Assembly (NCBI GenBank): GCA_027730885.1
Contig: JAQCHM010000098.1
Coordinates: 1 to 9,734, forward strand
Length of the DNA: 9,734 nt
DNA from: Actinomycetota bacterium
GTDB lineage: Bacteria > Actinomycetota > Acidimicrobiia > Acidimicrobiales > SZUA-35
Direction of reading: 5' to 3'
The translations under genes were made by a program, and so were the position numbers. Position 1 is the stretch's first letter. Each line of letters starts with the position of its first letter. Below the pieces are notes generated by a model that worked only from the letters and a program-made list of their open reading frames with translations, had not been told where the DNA came from and ran no database searches. Below are positions 1-5,380 of this stretch, piece by piece.

Positions 1-639
1 CGCACCCGATGACGCGAGGGCGTCACGGGGCGTGACGGCGCCGTCGGTCTCGATCTCGAGAACCAGTCGATCGAAGTCGGTGGACATCGCGACGCGGACC
101 GGTTCGACGTTGACCGAGACCCGGCGGATGGGGCTGAAGATGGCGTCGATCGGAATGACACCGATGATGCTGTTCTCGGACTGGCGGTCCGAACTCAACC
201 AGCCGCGGCCACGTTCGACGGTGAGGTCGACCGCCAAGCGGCCCTTGCCGTCGAGTTTCGCCAGGTGGATCTCCGGATTCAAGATCTCGACCTCTGACGG
301 GCACGAGATGTCACCCGCGGTGACGTCCCCGGGACCACGGGCATCGAGCCGGAGGGTCACCGGTCCGTCGCCTTGGCAGGTGACCACGATGTCCTTCAGG
401 TTGAGGATGATGTCGGTGACGTCCTCGACGACCCCGGTGAGGGTGTCGAATTCGTGGAGCGCGTCGTCGAAACGCACCGTCGTGATGGCGGCACCCGGCA
501 CCGACGACAACAGCGTGCGACGCAGAGAGTTACCGATGGTGTGGCCGAATCCGGGTTCGAGCGGGCCGATGGCGAAGTGGCCATGGCTCGACTCGCCGTC
601 GTCCAATTGCTCCACGGTGGGGCGCTGAATGATCAGCAT
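1..639 (-). CDS. rpoA: RNA polymerase alpha subunit, N-terminal part (partial, cut by window edge)
   Basis: RpoA dimerises to nucleate assembly of the core RNA polymerase; its C-terminal domain, not present here, contacts promoter UP elements and activators. My translation from the ATG at 639 stays open for 213 codons to base 1 and begins MLIIQRPTVEQLD. Family hallmarks are visible: PLEPGFGHTIGNSLRRTLLSS (residues about 25-45, the dimerisation helix region), HEFDTLTGVVEDVTDIILNLK (about 62-82) and the late LEIETDGAVTPRHALA stretch. The family is about 310-350 residues long, so the linker and C-terminal domain lie beyond the left edge. The start is supported by GGAAGG at 651-646, 6 nt upstream. 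It follows rpsD by 34 nt, the usual alpha-operon order, and is the most distal gene visible. Confidence 0.97.
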   Translation of the reverse strand, partial: MLIIQRPTVEQLDDGESSHGHFAIGPLEPGFGHTIGNSLRRTLLSSVPGAAITTVRFDDALHEFDTLTGVVEDVTDIILNLKDIVVTCQGDGPVTLRLDARGPGDVTAGDISCPSEVEILNPEIHLAKLDGKGRLAVDLTVERGRGWLSSDRQSENSIIGVIPIDAIFSPIRRVSVNVEPVRVAMSTDFDRLVLEIETDGAVTPRDALASSGA

Positions 640-673
640 GAGGTTCCTTCCAACCGAACTTTTGGGACGGGTC

Positions 674-1294
674 TTACTTGCTGTAGAGCTCGACGATCAG
701 CTGCTCGCGCAACGGCACGTCGATCTGCTCACGGAGGGGTTCGCTGTACACGGTGACCGAGAAGCCATCGGCCGAGCGATCGAGCCACGCCGGCGGCGTG
801 CGATCGAGGACGTCTTTGTTCCACTGGACGATCGGGTTGTTCCGGGTGGCGGAACGAATCTCGATCACGTCGCCCTTGCGGACGCGATACGACGGGATGT
901 TCACGCGCTTACCGTTCACGTTGATGTGACCGTGGCTGGTGAACTGGCGAGCCTGAGCTCGCGTCGCGCCCATGCCCGCCCGGTAGAGGACGTTGTCCAA
1001 ACGGAGTTCGAGGAAGCGGAGCATGTTCTCGCCGGTCACCCCGGGACGCCGTGAGGCTTCCTCGTAGATCCGCCGGAACTGGCGCTCGGTGAGGCCGTAG
1101 GAGAGACGCGCCTTCTGCTTCTCCTGCAACTGGAACAGATACTCGGTGTTGTTGTTGCCGCGACGACGGGTGCGGCCGTGGACCCCGGGCGGATACGGGC
1201 GCTTCTCGAGAGCAGCGGCTTCACCGCGGGTGTCGAAGATGTTGGTGCCGAGGCGGCGGGAGATGCGGGCGCGGGGGCCGGTGTAACGCGACAT
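674..1294 (-). CDS. rpsD: 30S ribosomal protein S4 (uS4), zinc-free form
   Basis: S4 is a primary 16S rRNA binder that nucleates assembly of the 30S body and lines the mRNA entry site; in some bacteria it also represses the alpha operon. The 206-residue product is normal length and begins MSRYTGPRARISRRLGTNIF. The N-terminal domain carries KRPYPPGVHG (about 31-40). The S4 RNA-binding domain follows at about 91-155, with LELRLDNVLYRAGMG and HINVNGKRVNIPSYRVRKGD. There is no cysteine anywhere, so this is the C-minus type without the N-terminal zinc knuckle. The ATG lies 15 nt after the rpsK stop, but the gap (TGA GAGCGAAGTTCCTTC ATG) has no clear SD, so initiation may depend on coupling to rpsK. 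Family assignment is secure. Confidence 0.98.
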   Translation of the reverse strand: MSRYTGPRARISRRLGTNIFDTRGEAAALEKRPYPPGVHGRTRRRGNNNTEYLFQLQEKQKARLSYGLTERQFRRIYEEASRRPGVTGENMLRFLELRLDNVLYRAGMGATRAQARQFTSHGHINVNGKRVNIPSYRVRKGDVIEIRSATRNNPIVQWNKDVLDRTPPAWLDRSADGFSVTVYSEPLREQIDVPLREQLIVELYSK

Positions 1295-1309
1295 GAAGGA
1301 ACTTCGCTC

Positions 1310-1708
1310 TCAGACTCGACGCCGCTTGGGCTGGCGGCATCCGTTGTGGGGCACGGGCGTGACATCCTTGATGCCGGTGACTTCGATCCCGGTGTTCTGG
1401 ATCGAGCGGATGGCGGTCTCTCGACCTGAACCCGGACCCTTCACCTGGACGTCGACCTTGCGGACACCGTGCTCCATGGCCCGACGAGCCGCAGCTTCGG
1501 CCGCCATCTGCGCCGCGAAGGGGGTGCTCTTGCGCGAACCCTTGAACCCCACGTTGCCCGCAGAGGCCCACGACAACACATTGCCGTCCTGGTCGGTGAT
1601 CGCGACGATCGTGTTGTTGAAGCTGGACTTGATGTGTGCGACGCCGTAGGTGACGTTCTTGCGTTCTTTGCGGCGGGGCCGACGGCCCCCTGCGCTGGGC
1701 TTCGCCAT
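1310..1708 (-). CDS. rpsK: 30S ribosomal protein S11 (uS11)
   Basis: S11 sits on the 30S platform near the E-site mRNA path. From the ATG at 1708 the product is 132 residues, the usual length, beginning MAKPSAGGRRPRRKERKNV. Conserved blocks are HIKSSFNNTIVAITDQDGN (about 25-43), AGNVGFKGSRKSTPFAAQ (about 50-67), GPGSGRETAIRSIQ (about 90-103) and the C-terminal DVTPVPHNGCRQPKRRRV. The open frame continues upstream to 1837, but that part runs through rpsM in another frame and gives residues unlike S11, so I reject it. The ATG is 8 nt after the rpsM stop. No good SD precedes it (the upstream bases read AAAGCGAAGTAGTAGCAACC), which suggests coupled re-initiation by ribosomes finishing rpsM. Confidence 0.97.
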   Translation of the reverse strand: MAKPSAGGRRPRRKERKNVTYGVAHIKSSFNNTIVAITDQDGNVLSWASAGNVGFKGSRKSTPFAAQMAAEAAARRAMEHGVRKVDVQVKGPGSGRETAIRSIQNTGIEVTGIKDVTPVPHNGCRQPKRRRV

Positions 1709-1716
1709 GGTTGCTA

Positions 1717-2091
1717 CTACTTCGCTTTCTTCTTGCCGGCGACGGTGCGCTTCGGTCCTTTGCGGGTGCGGGCATTGGTTTGCGTGCGCTGACCGTGCAC
1801 GGGAAGACCCTTGCGATGCCGGATGCCCTGGTGGCAACCGATCTCCATCTTGCGCTTGATGTCCTGGGAGATCTCGCGGCGTAGGTCACCCTCGGTCTTC
1901 ACACTCGAGTCGATGTACGCCCGGATGGCCAGGACCTCGGCTTCGGTCAGATCCTTCACCCGTGTGGTGGGATCGATGTTGCAGGAGGCGAGGATCTGCT
2001 TGGAGATGGTGCGGCCGACACCGAACACATAGGTGAGCGAGATCTCGACCTGCTTGTCGCGAGGGACGTCGACACCGGCAATGCGTGCCAT
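1717..2091 (-). CDS. rpsM: 30S ribosomal protein S13 (uS13)
   Basis: S13 is a head protein of the small subunit; it forms intersubunit bridges and its tail reaches the P-site tRNA. The 124-residue product begins MARIAGVDVPRDKQVEISLT. A helix-two-turn-helix domain covers about residues 14-60, including TYVFGVGRTISKQIL. The C-terminal tRNA-contacting tail contains GIRHRKGLPVHGQRT, NARTRKGPKRTV and a lysine-rich end (AGKKKAK). An in-frame ATG at 2127 would add 12 residues that overlap rpmJ; I prefer 2091 because MARIAGV is the canonical S13 start and AGAGG/AGGG motifs precede it. Only one base separates the rpmJ stop from this ATG (TGA C ATG), so the two are probably translationally coupled. Confidence 0.97.
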   Translation of the reverse strand: MARIAGVDVPRDKQVEISLTYVFGVGRTISKQILASCNIDPTTRVKDLTEAEVLAIRAYIDSSVKTEGDLRREISQDIKRKMEIGCHQGIRHRKGLPVHGQRTQTNARTRKGPKRTVAGKKKAK

Positions 2092-2092
2092 G

Positions 2093-2206
2093 TCAGCCCT
2101 GCCTCTGCTTGTGTCGGGGGTTGTCACAGATGACGAGGACCCGGCGGCGGCGCCGGATCACTTTGCACTTGTCACACATGGGTTTGACGCTGGGTCGGAC
2201 CTTCAT
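2093..2206 (-). CDS. rpmJ: 50S ribosomal protein L36 (bL36), zinc-binding form
   Basis: L36 is a tiny zinc-ribbon protein that buries itself in 23S rRNA late in 50S assembly. The product is 37 residues: MKVRPSVKPMCDKCKVIRRR followed by a basic stretch and a C-x4-H end. Zinc ligands are Cys11, Cys14, Cys27 and His32, so this is the C-plus form. The frame is open further upstream to 2584, but that extension runs antisense-like through infA in another frame and resembles nothing in the family. The ATG at 2206 is preceded by AAGGA (2217-2213) with a 6-nt spacer. It lies 89 nt after infA and one base before rpsM. Many bacteria carry a second, zinc-free paralogue elsewhere; that cannot be judged here. 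Confidence 0.96.
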   Translation of the reverse strand: MKVRPSVKPMCDKCKVIRRRRRVLVICDNPRHKQRQG

Positions 2207-2295
2207 CGGGGTTCCTTGAGCGAGGGAATGAGCGGATGGACGGAGGAGTGAGGCGGGGAACGTTCGAGCGGGGGCAGCGCACCGGATGGGCGCGC
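2207..2295 (-). other. C-rich, G-poor spacer between infA and rpmJ
   Basis: This 89-nt gap carries no plausible gene. On the transcript strand, bases 2260-2219 hold 23 C, 12 U, 4 G and 3 A by my count, with CU/UC dinucleotides spaced along them (for example CCUCACUCCUCCGUCC). Such a C-over-G bubble is the known signature of Rho-utilisation sites and also keeps RNA unstructured. The rpmJ SD (AAGGA) sits at its downstream end. I infer a possible site of transcription control or RNA processing; no hairpin-plus-U-run terminator is present. Confidence 0.4.
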
Positions 2296-2520
2296 CTACT
2301 TGTAGCGATAGGTGATGCGTCCCCGCGTGAGGTCGTAGGGCGTGAGCTCGACCTGGACGCGGTCGCCGGGAAGGATACGGATGTAGTGGCGGCGCATCTT
2401 TCCCGAGATGTGACCGAGCACGGTATGTCCGTTCTCGAGTTCGACCCGGAACATGGCGTTCGGGAGGGACTCGGTGATCGTGCCCTCGAGCACGATCGCG
2501 TCTTCCTTGGACTTGGGCAG
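2296..2520 (-). CDS. infA: Translation initiation factor IF-1, apparent CTG start
   Basis: IF-1 binds the A site of the 30S subunit and works with IF-2 and IF-3 to select the initiator tRNA. The 74-residue product (family about 72) has an S1-like OB fold: LEGTITESLPNAMFRVELEN (about 11-30), GHISGKMRRHYIRILPGDRV (36-55) and the end LTRGRITYRYK. Family members begin just before the KEDAIVLEG equivalent. No ATG, GTG or TTG lies in frame there. The codon at the expected place is CTG at 2520-2518, and a full AGGAGG (2532-2527) sits 6 nt upstream. In-frame alternatives are TTG at 2556 and ATG at 2598 or 2670; none has an SD at suitable spacing and each adds residues unlike IF-1. An ATT directly abutting the SD is too close. 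The gene identity is certain; the start is a strong inference. Confidence 0.9.
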   Translation of the reverse strand: MPKSKEDAIVLEGTITESLPNAMFRVELENGHTVLGHISGKMRRHYIRILPGDRVQVELTPYDLTRGRITYRYK

Positions 2521-2526
2521 GACAAT

Positions 2527-2532
2527 CCTCCT
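2527..2532 (-). promoter_or_regulatory. Shine-Dalgarno sequence of infA
   Basis: AGGAGG, read on the minus strand, followed by ATTGTC and then CTG. This is one of the strongest SD matches in the window and its 6-nt spacing fits initiation at CTG 2520. It is the main reason for choosing that start over the upstream ATG or TTG codons. Confidence 0.75.
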
Positions 2533-2558
2533 CGTCGGGAGCGGGTACGACCTCAAAC

Positions 2559-2581
2559 CACGTGCGCAGAAACGACACGTG
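2559..2581 (-). promoter_or_regulatory. Possible stem-loop in the infA leader
   Basis: Two copies of the self-complementary hexamer CACGTG (2581-2576 and 2564-2559) are separated by 11 nt (TCGTTTCTGCG). In RNA they could pair as a 6-bp stem with an 11-nt loop, ending 26 nt before the infA SD. They could alternatively be two copies of a palindromic protein-binding site on DNA. The structure is visible in the bases; any function is speculation. Confidence 0.3.
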
Positions 2582-2596
2582 CATGGCCGACTCACC

Positions 2597-2625
2597 ATGC
2601 TAGGCCTGTCGGCCCGACGCTCCAA
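2597..2625 (-). promoter_or_regulatory. Candidate sigma-70-type promoter upstream of infA
   Basis: TTGGAG (2625-2620), a 17-nt spacer, then TAGCAT (2602-2597). The -10 keeps the T1, A2 and T6 positions that matter most in actinobacterial promoters; the -35 matches only the TTG. The spacer contains a perfect inverted repeat GTCGG-G-CCGAC (2618-2608). A start site near 2590 would give a leader of about 70 nt before the CTG and would leave the ATG at 2598 outside the transcript. It lies in the largest intergenic gap of the window, a reasonable site for an internal promoter. Confidence 0.4.
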
Positions 2626-2682
2626 CCCCAATCCCTTTATCACATCGAGCAAGGGAGTGGGGGGAGCCATGGGGCCCGGGGA

Positions 2683-3273
2683 CTAGCGAGCGACGGCGGT
2701 CGCGATAGCCGAGAGGAGCCGGTCGGTGATGTCGGTCTCCGAGCCGAGACCGTCGACGGTGACCAGCAGATCTCGGTCCGCGAACCAATCCAACACCGGG
2801 CGGGTCTCCTTCTCGTAGAGCTCCAACCGACGGGCGATGCCCTCGTCGGTGTCGTCGTCGCGCCCCCGCGCCTTCATACGGGCGGTGACCTCGTCGAGCG
2901 GGACGTCCAGGTCGACGACAGCGTGCAGTTCGTCCTCCCCGAGGATCATCACCAGGCCCTCGGCTTGCGCGATCGTACGGGGGAAGCCGTCCAGGACGAA
3001 GCCCCGCGTCCGACAATCGCCCTCGGCCAGTCGCTCGCGGACGATACCGAGAATGATCTCGTCGCTGACCAGGTCACCGACATCCATGACGGCCTTGGCC
3101 GCCTTGCCCATCTCGGTCCCCGCGGCAACCGCGCCACGCAGCATGTCCCCCGTGGAAATGTGGACCACACCGAAGTGTTCGACCAGTCGAACACATTGGG
3201 TTCCCTTGCCGGCGCCCTGACGACCGAAGATGACCATTCGGACAGGCCGGCTGGCGGAAGAGGGATTGTTCAC
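2683..3273 (-). CDS. adk: Adenylate kinase, short-LID type, GTG start
   Basis: Adenylate kinase interconverts ATP + AMP and 2 ADP in the cytoplasm. The product from GTG 3273 is 196 residues. The P-loop GRQGAGKGTQ is at about 17-26, the AMP-binding STGDMLR at 40-46, DGFPRT at 95-100, and a short LID (KARGRDDDTDEG, about 134-145) followed by RLELYEKETRPVLDWF. The LID has no four-cysteine zinc site, so this is the short form common in actinobacteria. The frame opens at 3315 inside secY, but GTG 3273 has GGAGG (3286-3282) 8 nt upstream; ATG 3237 directly before the P-loop has no comparable SD. The gene begins 22 nt after secY. The SD lies in an inverted repeat. The gene map, which often follows adk, is missing. 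Confidence 0.96.
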   Translation of the reverse strand: MNNPSSASRPVRMVIFGRQGAGKGTQCVRLVEHFGVVHISTGDMLRGAVAAGTEMGKAAKAVMDVGDLVSDEIILGIVRERLAEGDCRTRGFVLDGFPRTIAQAEGLVMILGEDELHAVVDLDVPLDEVTARMKARGRDDDTDEGIARRLELYEKETRPVLDWFADRDLLVTVDGLGSETDITDRLLSAIATAVAR

Positions 3274-3275
3274 GG

Positions 3276-3288
3276 GTGGAGCCTCCAC
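3276..3288 (-). promoter_or_regulatory. Inverted repeat covering the adk Shine-Dalgarno
   Basis: GTGGAG-G-CTCCAC is a perfect inverted repeat in the secY-adk gap. As RNA it can fold with a 5-bp stem (GTGGA/TCCAC) and a 3-nt loop, pairing most of the GGAGG (3286-3282) that serves the adk GTG. It ends 2 nt before the start codon and begins 7 nt after the secY stop. Ribosomes finishing secY would open it, which suggests translational coupling; this is inference. Confidence 0.5.
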
Positions 3289-3295
3289 TGGACGT

Positions 3296-4627
3296 CTACT
3301 TGAGGAAGCCCTCATAGTTGCGGCTCATGAGCTGACTGTCGATCTGCTTCATGAACTCGAGGGCGACGCCGGCCGCGATCAGAATCGACACGCCGGAGAA
3401 ACCGATCGAGACCGCGCTGCTTCCCGATCCGAGCGCCCGTGCAAGGGCGGCCGACGGGATCAGGGCGACGACGGCCAAGAAGATCGCGCCGGGCAGGGTG
3501 ATGCGATTCAGGATCTTCGAGAGGTGTATCTCGGTCTGGCGACCGGGGCGGATGCCGGGAATGAACCCGCCGGACTTGCGCAACTCGTCGGCTCGGCGCA
3601 CCGGATCGAAGGCAATCGAGTTGTAGAAGTAGGCGAAGCCCACGATCAGGAGACCGAAGACGACGATGTAGCCGAGGTTGTCGGGACGGAAGAAGTTCGT
3701 GTCGACGAAGTTCCGCACCGACTCCCCCCACCCGCCGGTGGGGAGCACGTTGACGATCAGGGTCGGGAGCTGCAGGAGCGACGAGGCGAAGATGACCGGG
3801 ATGACGCCGGCCTGGTTGACCTTGAGGGGAATGTAGGTGTTGTTGCCGCCGTACTGTCGACGCCCGACCACTCGCTTGGCGAAGTTGACCGGGATACGTC
3901 GCTGGCCTTGCTCGACGAAGACGATGCCGGCGATCAACCCGATCAGCATGACGATGCCAATCGCCAGGCCGGGCCAGCCCCGCAGCTCCTGGATCTGGAT
4001 CGCCACGGCGGGAAGACTGCTGACGACGGAGGCGAAGATGAGGATCGACATGCCGTTGCCGATGCCCTTCTGATCGATCATCTCGCCCATCCACATGAGC
4101 AACGCTGTTCCCACGGTCATGCACATCACGGCGAGAATGACCTTGAAGGCCCAGTGCGGCTGCGTGTCGGGGAAGAGGTTCGGGGCACCGCCGCCGAAGA
4201 GGCTCTCTGGGTTGCGGCTGATCAAGAACACGATGCCCGTGCCCTGCACCAGGGCCAGAATCATGGCCACGTAGCGAGTCCACTGGTTGATCTTGCGTTG
4301 GCCCACAGCGCCCTGCGCCTGCCACTCCTCCAGCTTGGGAATGGCGATGGTCAGGATCTGGATGATGATGCTGGCCGTGATGTACGGCAGGACGCCCAAC
4401 GCGAACAGGGACAAGTTGCCGATGCCACCACCGGAAAAGAGGTTCAGATAGCCGAAGATGCCGCCCGACGTGTCGCTCGCATTCTCCCGCATCGCCTGAA
4501 TGGCATCGAGGTTCACTCCGGGTGCGGGCACCTGCACACCGACGCGATAGATGACGATCACCATCAGGGTGAACAGGATCTTGTTGCGCAACTCACGGGT
4601 GCGGAAAACGTTCTTGAGCGTGCTCAA
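3296..4627 (-). CDS. secY: Preprotein translocase channel subunit SecY, TTG start
   Basis: SecY is the ten-helix channel of the SecYEG translocon, passing unfolded proteins across, or laterally into, the cytoplasmic membrane. The 443-residue product is of normal length. It begins MSTLKNVFRTRELRNKILFT, with the first membrane helix at about 17-34 and PAPGVN after it. The plug/TM2 region is about 56-98. Also seen are GEMIDQKGIGNGMSILIF (181-198), the cytoplasmic-loop motif QRRIPVNFAKR (242-252), NQAGVIPVIFASS (271-283) and the ribosome/SecA-contacting loop with GGFIPGIRPGRQTE (353-366). The start is TTG: no ATG or GTG is in frame nearby, and AGGAGG (4642-4637) lies 9 nt upstream. It is separated from rplO by 61 nt that hold a possible hairpin. 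Its place at the end of the spc operon is standard. Confidence 0.98.
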   Translation of the reverse strand: MSTLKNVFRTRELRNKILFTLMVIVIYRVGVQVPAPGVNLDAIQAMRENASDTSGGIFGYLNLFSGGGIGNLSLFALGVLPYITASIIIQILTIAIPKLEEWQAQGAVGQRKINQWTRYVAMILALVQGTGIVFLISRNPESLFGGGAPNLFPDTQPHWAFKVILAVMCMTVGTALLMWMGEMIDQKGIGNGMSILIFASVVSSLPAVAIQIQELRGWPGLAIGIVMLIGLIAGIVFVEQGQRRIPVNFAKRVVGRRQYGGNNTYIPLKVNQAGVIPVIFASSLLQLPTLIVNVLPTGGWGESVRNFVDTNFFRPDNLGYIVVFGLLIVGFAYFYNSIAFDPVRRADELRKSGGFIPGIRPGRQTEIHLSKILNRITLPGAIFLAVVALIPSAALARALGSGSSAVSIGFSGVSILIAAGVALEFMKQIDSQLMSRNYEGFLK

Positions 4628-4636
4628 CTTCGGGTT

Positions 4637-4642
4637 CCTCCT
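4637..4642 (-). promoter_or_regulatory. Shine-Dalgarno sequence of secY
   Basis: AGGAGG on the minus strand, 9 nt before TTG 4627. It fixes the TTG as the secY start, since the intervening and upstream in-frame codons offer no other initiator. Confidence 0.75.
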
Positions 4643-4649
4643 GCGGGAA

Positions 4650-4677
4650 GGGCGAGCCTCAGATCGGAAGGACGCCC
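4650..4677 (-). promoter_or_regulatory. Possible hairpin in the rplO-secY spacer
   Basis: On the minus strand GGGCG (4677-4673) can pair with CGCCC (4654-4650), and inside it CCTT (4671-4668) with GAGG (4660-4657, one G-U pair), around a 7-nt loop and a small internal loop. The hairpin starts 11 nt after the rplO stop and ends 7 nt before the secY SD. There is no following T-run, so it is not a conventional intrinsic terminator. A role in RNA processing or in secY translation is conceivable but untested. Confidence 0.35.
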
Positions 4678-4688
4678 ATGACGTTTGC

Positions 4689-5174
4689 TCAGCGGTTCTG
4701 GTGTTGGTTGCCTGCGGCCGGCGGGCGAACCGAGAAGGGCAGCGGGATCTGCTCGGTCGAGCCCCCGGCTGCGGTGATGGCCGCTTCGGCCGACTTGGAG
4801 AAGGCGTGTGCCTTGACCGTGACGGCGCTTGACAACGTGCCCCGACCGAGCACCTTCACGAGGGCACCCTTACTGATGAGACCCTTGCCGAACAGTGCTT
4901 CGGGGGTGACTTCGGTCAGACCGCAGTCGGCGATGGTGTCGAGGTTGATGGCCTGGTACTCGACCCGGAACGGGTTGGTGAAGCCGCGGAGCTTCGGAGT
5001 ACGAACCTGCAGCGGCAACTGGCCACCTTCGAATCCGACGCGAACCGTGTTACGGGCGTGTTGGCCCTTGTGACCTCGGCCTGCGGTCTTGCCGCCCTTG
5101 CCGCCGATGCCTCGACCGACTCGTTTGGCTCGCTTGCGAGAACCTTCGTCGGGCTTGAGATCATGAATCTTCAC
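4689..5174 (-). CDS. rplO: 50S ribosomal protein L15 (uL15), GTG start
   Basis: L15 binds 23S rRNA and is needed for late 50S assembly. The 161-residue product begins MKIHDLKPDEGSRKRAKRVG. Its extended glycine- and basic-rich N-terminal arm (GRGIGGKGGKTAGRGHKGQ, about 21-39) threads into rRNA in known structures. The globular C-terminal domain includes FEGGQLPLQVRTPKLRGF (about 48-65). The tail after about residue 140 is rich in Pro and Gln and specific to this sequence. The start is GTG, with GGAGG 6 nt upstream inside rpmD. GTG overlaps the rpmD TGA by 4 nt (GTGA at 5174-5171), a typical coupling junction. Confidence 0.97.
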   Translation of the reverse strand: MKIHDLKPDEGSRKRAKRVGRGIGGKGGKTAGRGHKGQHARNTVRVGFEGGQLPLQVRTPKLRGFTNPFRVEYQAINLDTIADCGLTEVTPEALFGKGLISKGALVKVLGRGTLSSAVTVKAHAFSKSAEAAITAAGGSTEQIPLPFSVRPPAAGNQHQNR

Positions 5175-5380
5175 TGGACGCCTCCGGCTTCGGTGCTCGC
5201 CACCTCGGTGGTGACCGAAACGAGATGGGGCACGCGGGCAATCATGCCGCGGATCTCGGGCCGGTCGGGCAGGGTGTTGCTCTTGCCGATCCGACCCAGT
5301 CCCAGAGCTCGCAACGTACCGCGTTGCTTGGGCTTGGAACCGATGGCCGATCGGATCTGGGTGACCGTGAGTTCGCTCAT
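5171..5380 (-). CDS. rpmD: 50S ribosomal protein L30 (uL30)
   Basis: L30 is a small peripheral protein of the large subunit. The product has 69 residues, slightly longer than the usual 55-60 because of a short C-terminal tail (VASTEAGGVQ). The fold is recognisable from LTVTQIRSAIGSKPKQRGTL, GLGRIGKSNTLPDRPEIRGM and the end of the ferredoxin-like domain, ARVPHLVSV. The ATG overlaps the rpsE TGA (ATGA, 5380-5377) and AGAGG lies 7 nt upstream within rpsE. L30 is absent from some bacterial lineages, so its presence here is a small taxonomic hint consistent with actinobacteria. Confidence 0.96.
   Translation of the reverse strand: MSELTVTQIRSAIGSKPKQRGTLRALGLGRIGKSNTLPDRPEIRGMIARVPHLVSVTTEVASTEAGGVQ

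Noticed and set aside
2296..2670. A 124-residue version of IF-1 starting at ATG 2670, or a 100-residue version from ATG 2598
   Set aside because: The added residues have no IF-1 resemblance, neither ATG has an SD, and ATG 2598 lies inside the candidate -10 box.
2640..2690. Intrinsic terminator after adk
   Set aside because: The G/C runs after the adk stop (CCCCGGGCCCC) do not form a good hairpin on the minus strand and no T-run follows.
2236..3303. A 355-codon plus-strand open frame antisense to adk and infA
   Set aside because: Same cause: codon bias on the opposite strand. It spans two certain genes and their gap and resembles no protein.
4661..4670. AGATCGGAAG matches the start of a common Illumina adapter
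   Set aside because: The match stops after 10 bases (GACG follows instead of AGC), the flanking genes are intact on both sides, and the stretch takes part in a hairpin; a chance match is most likely.
3230..4681. A 483-codon plus-strand open frame antisense to secY
   Set aside because: It is the mirror of the secY frame in GC-rich DNA; its product is a low-complexity Asp/His/Gly/Arg-rich sequence with no family resemblance, and secY is certain.
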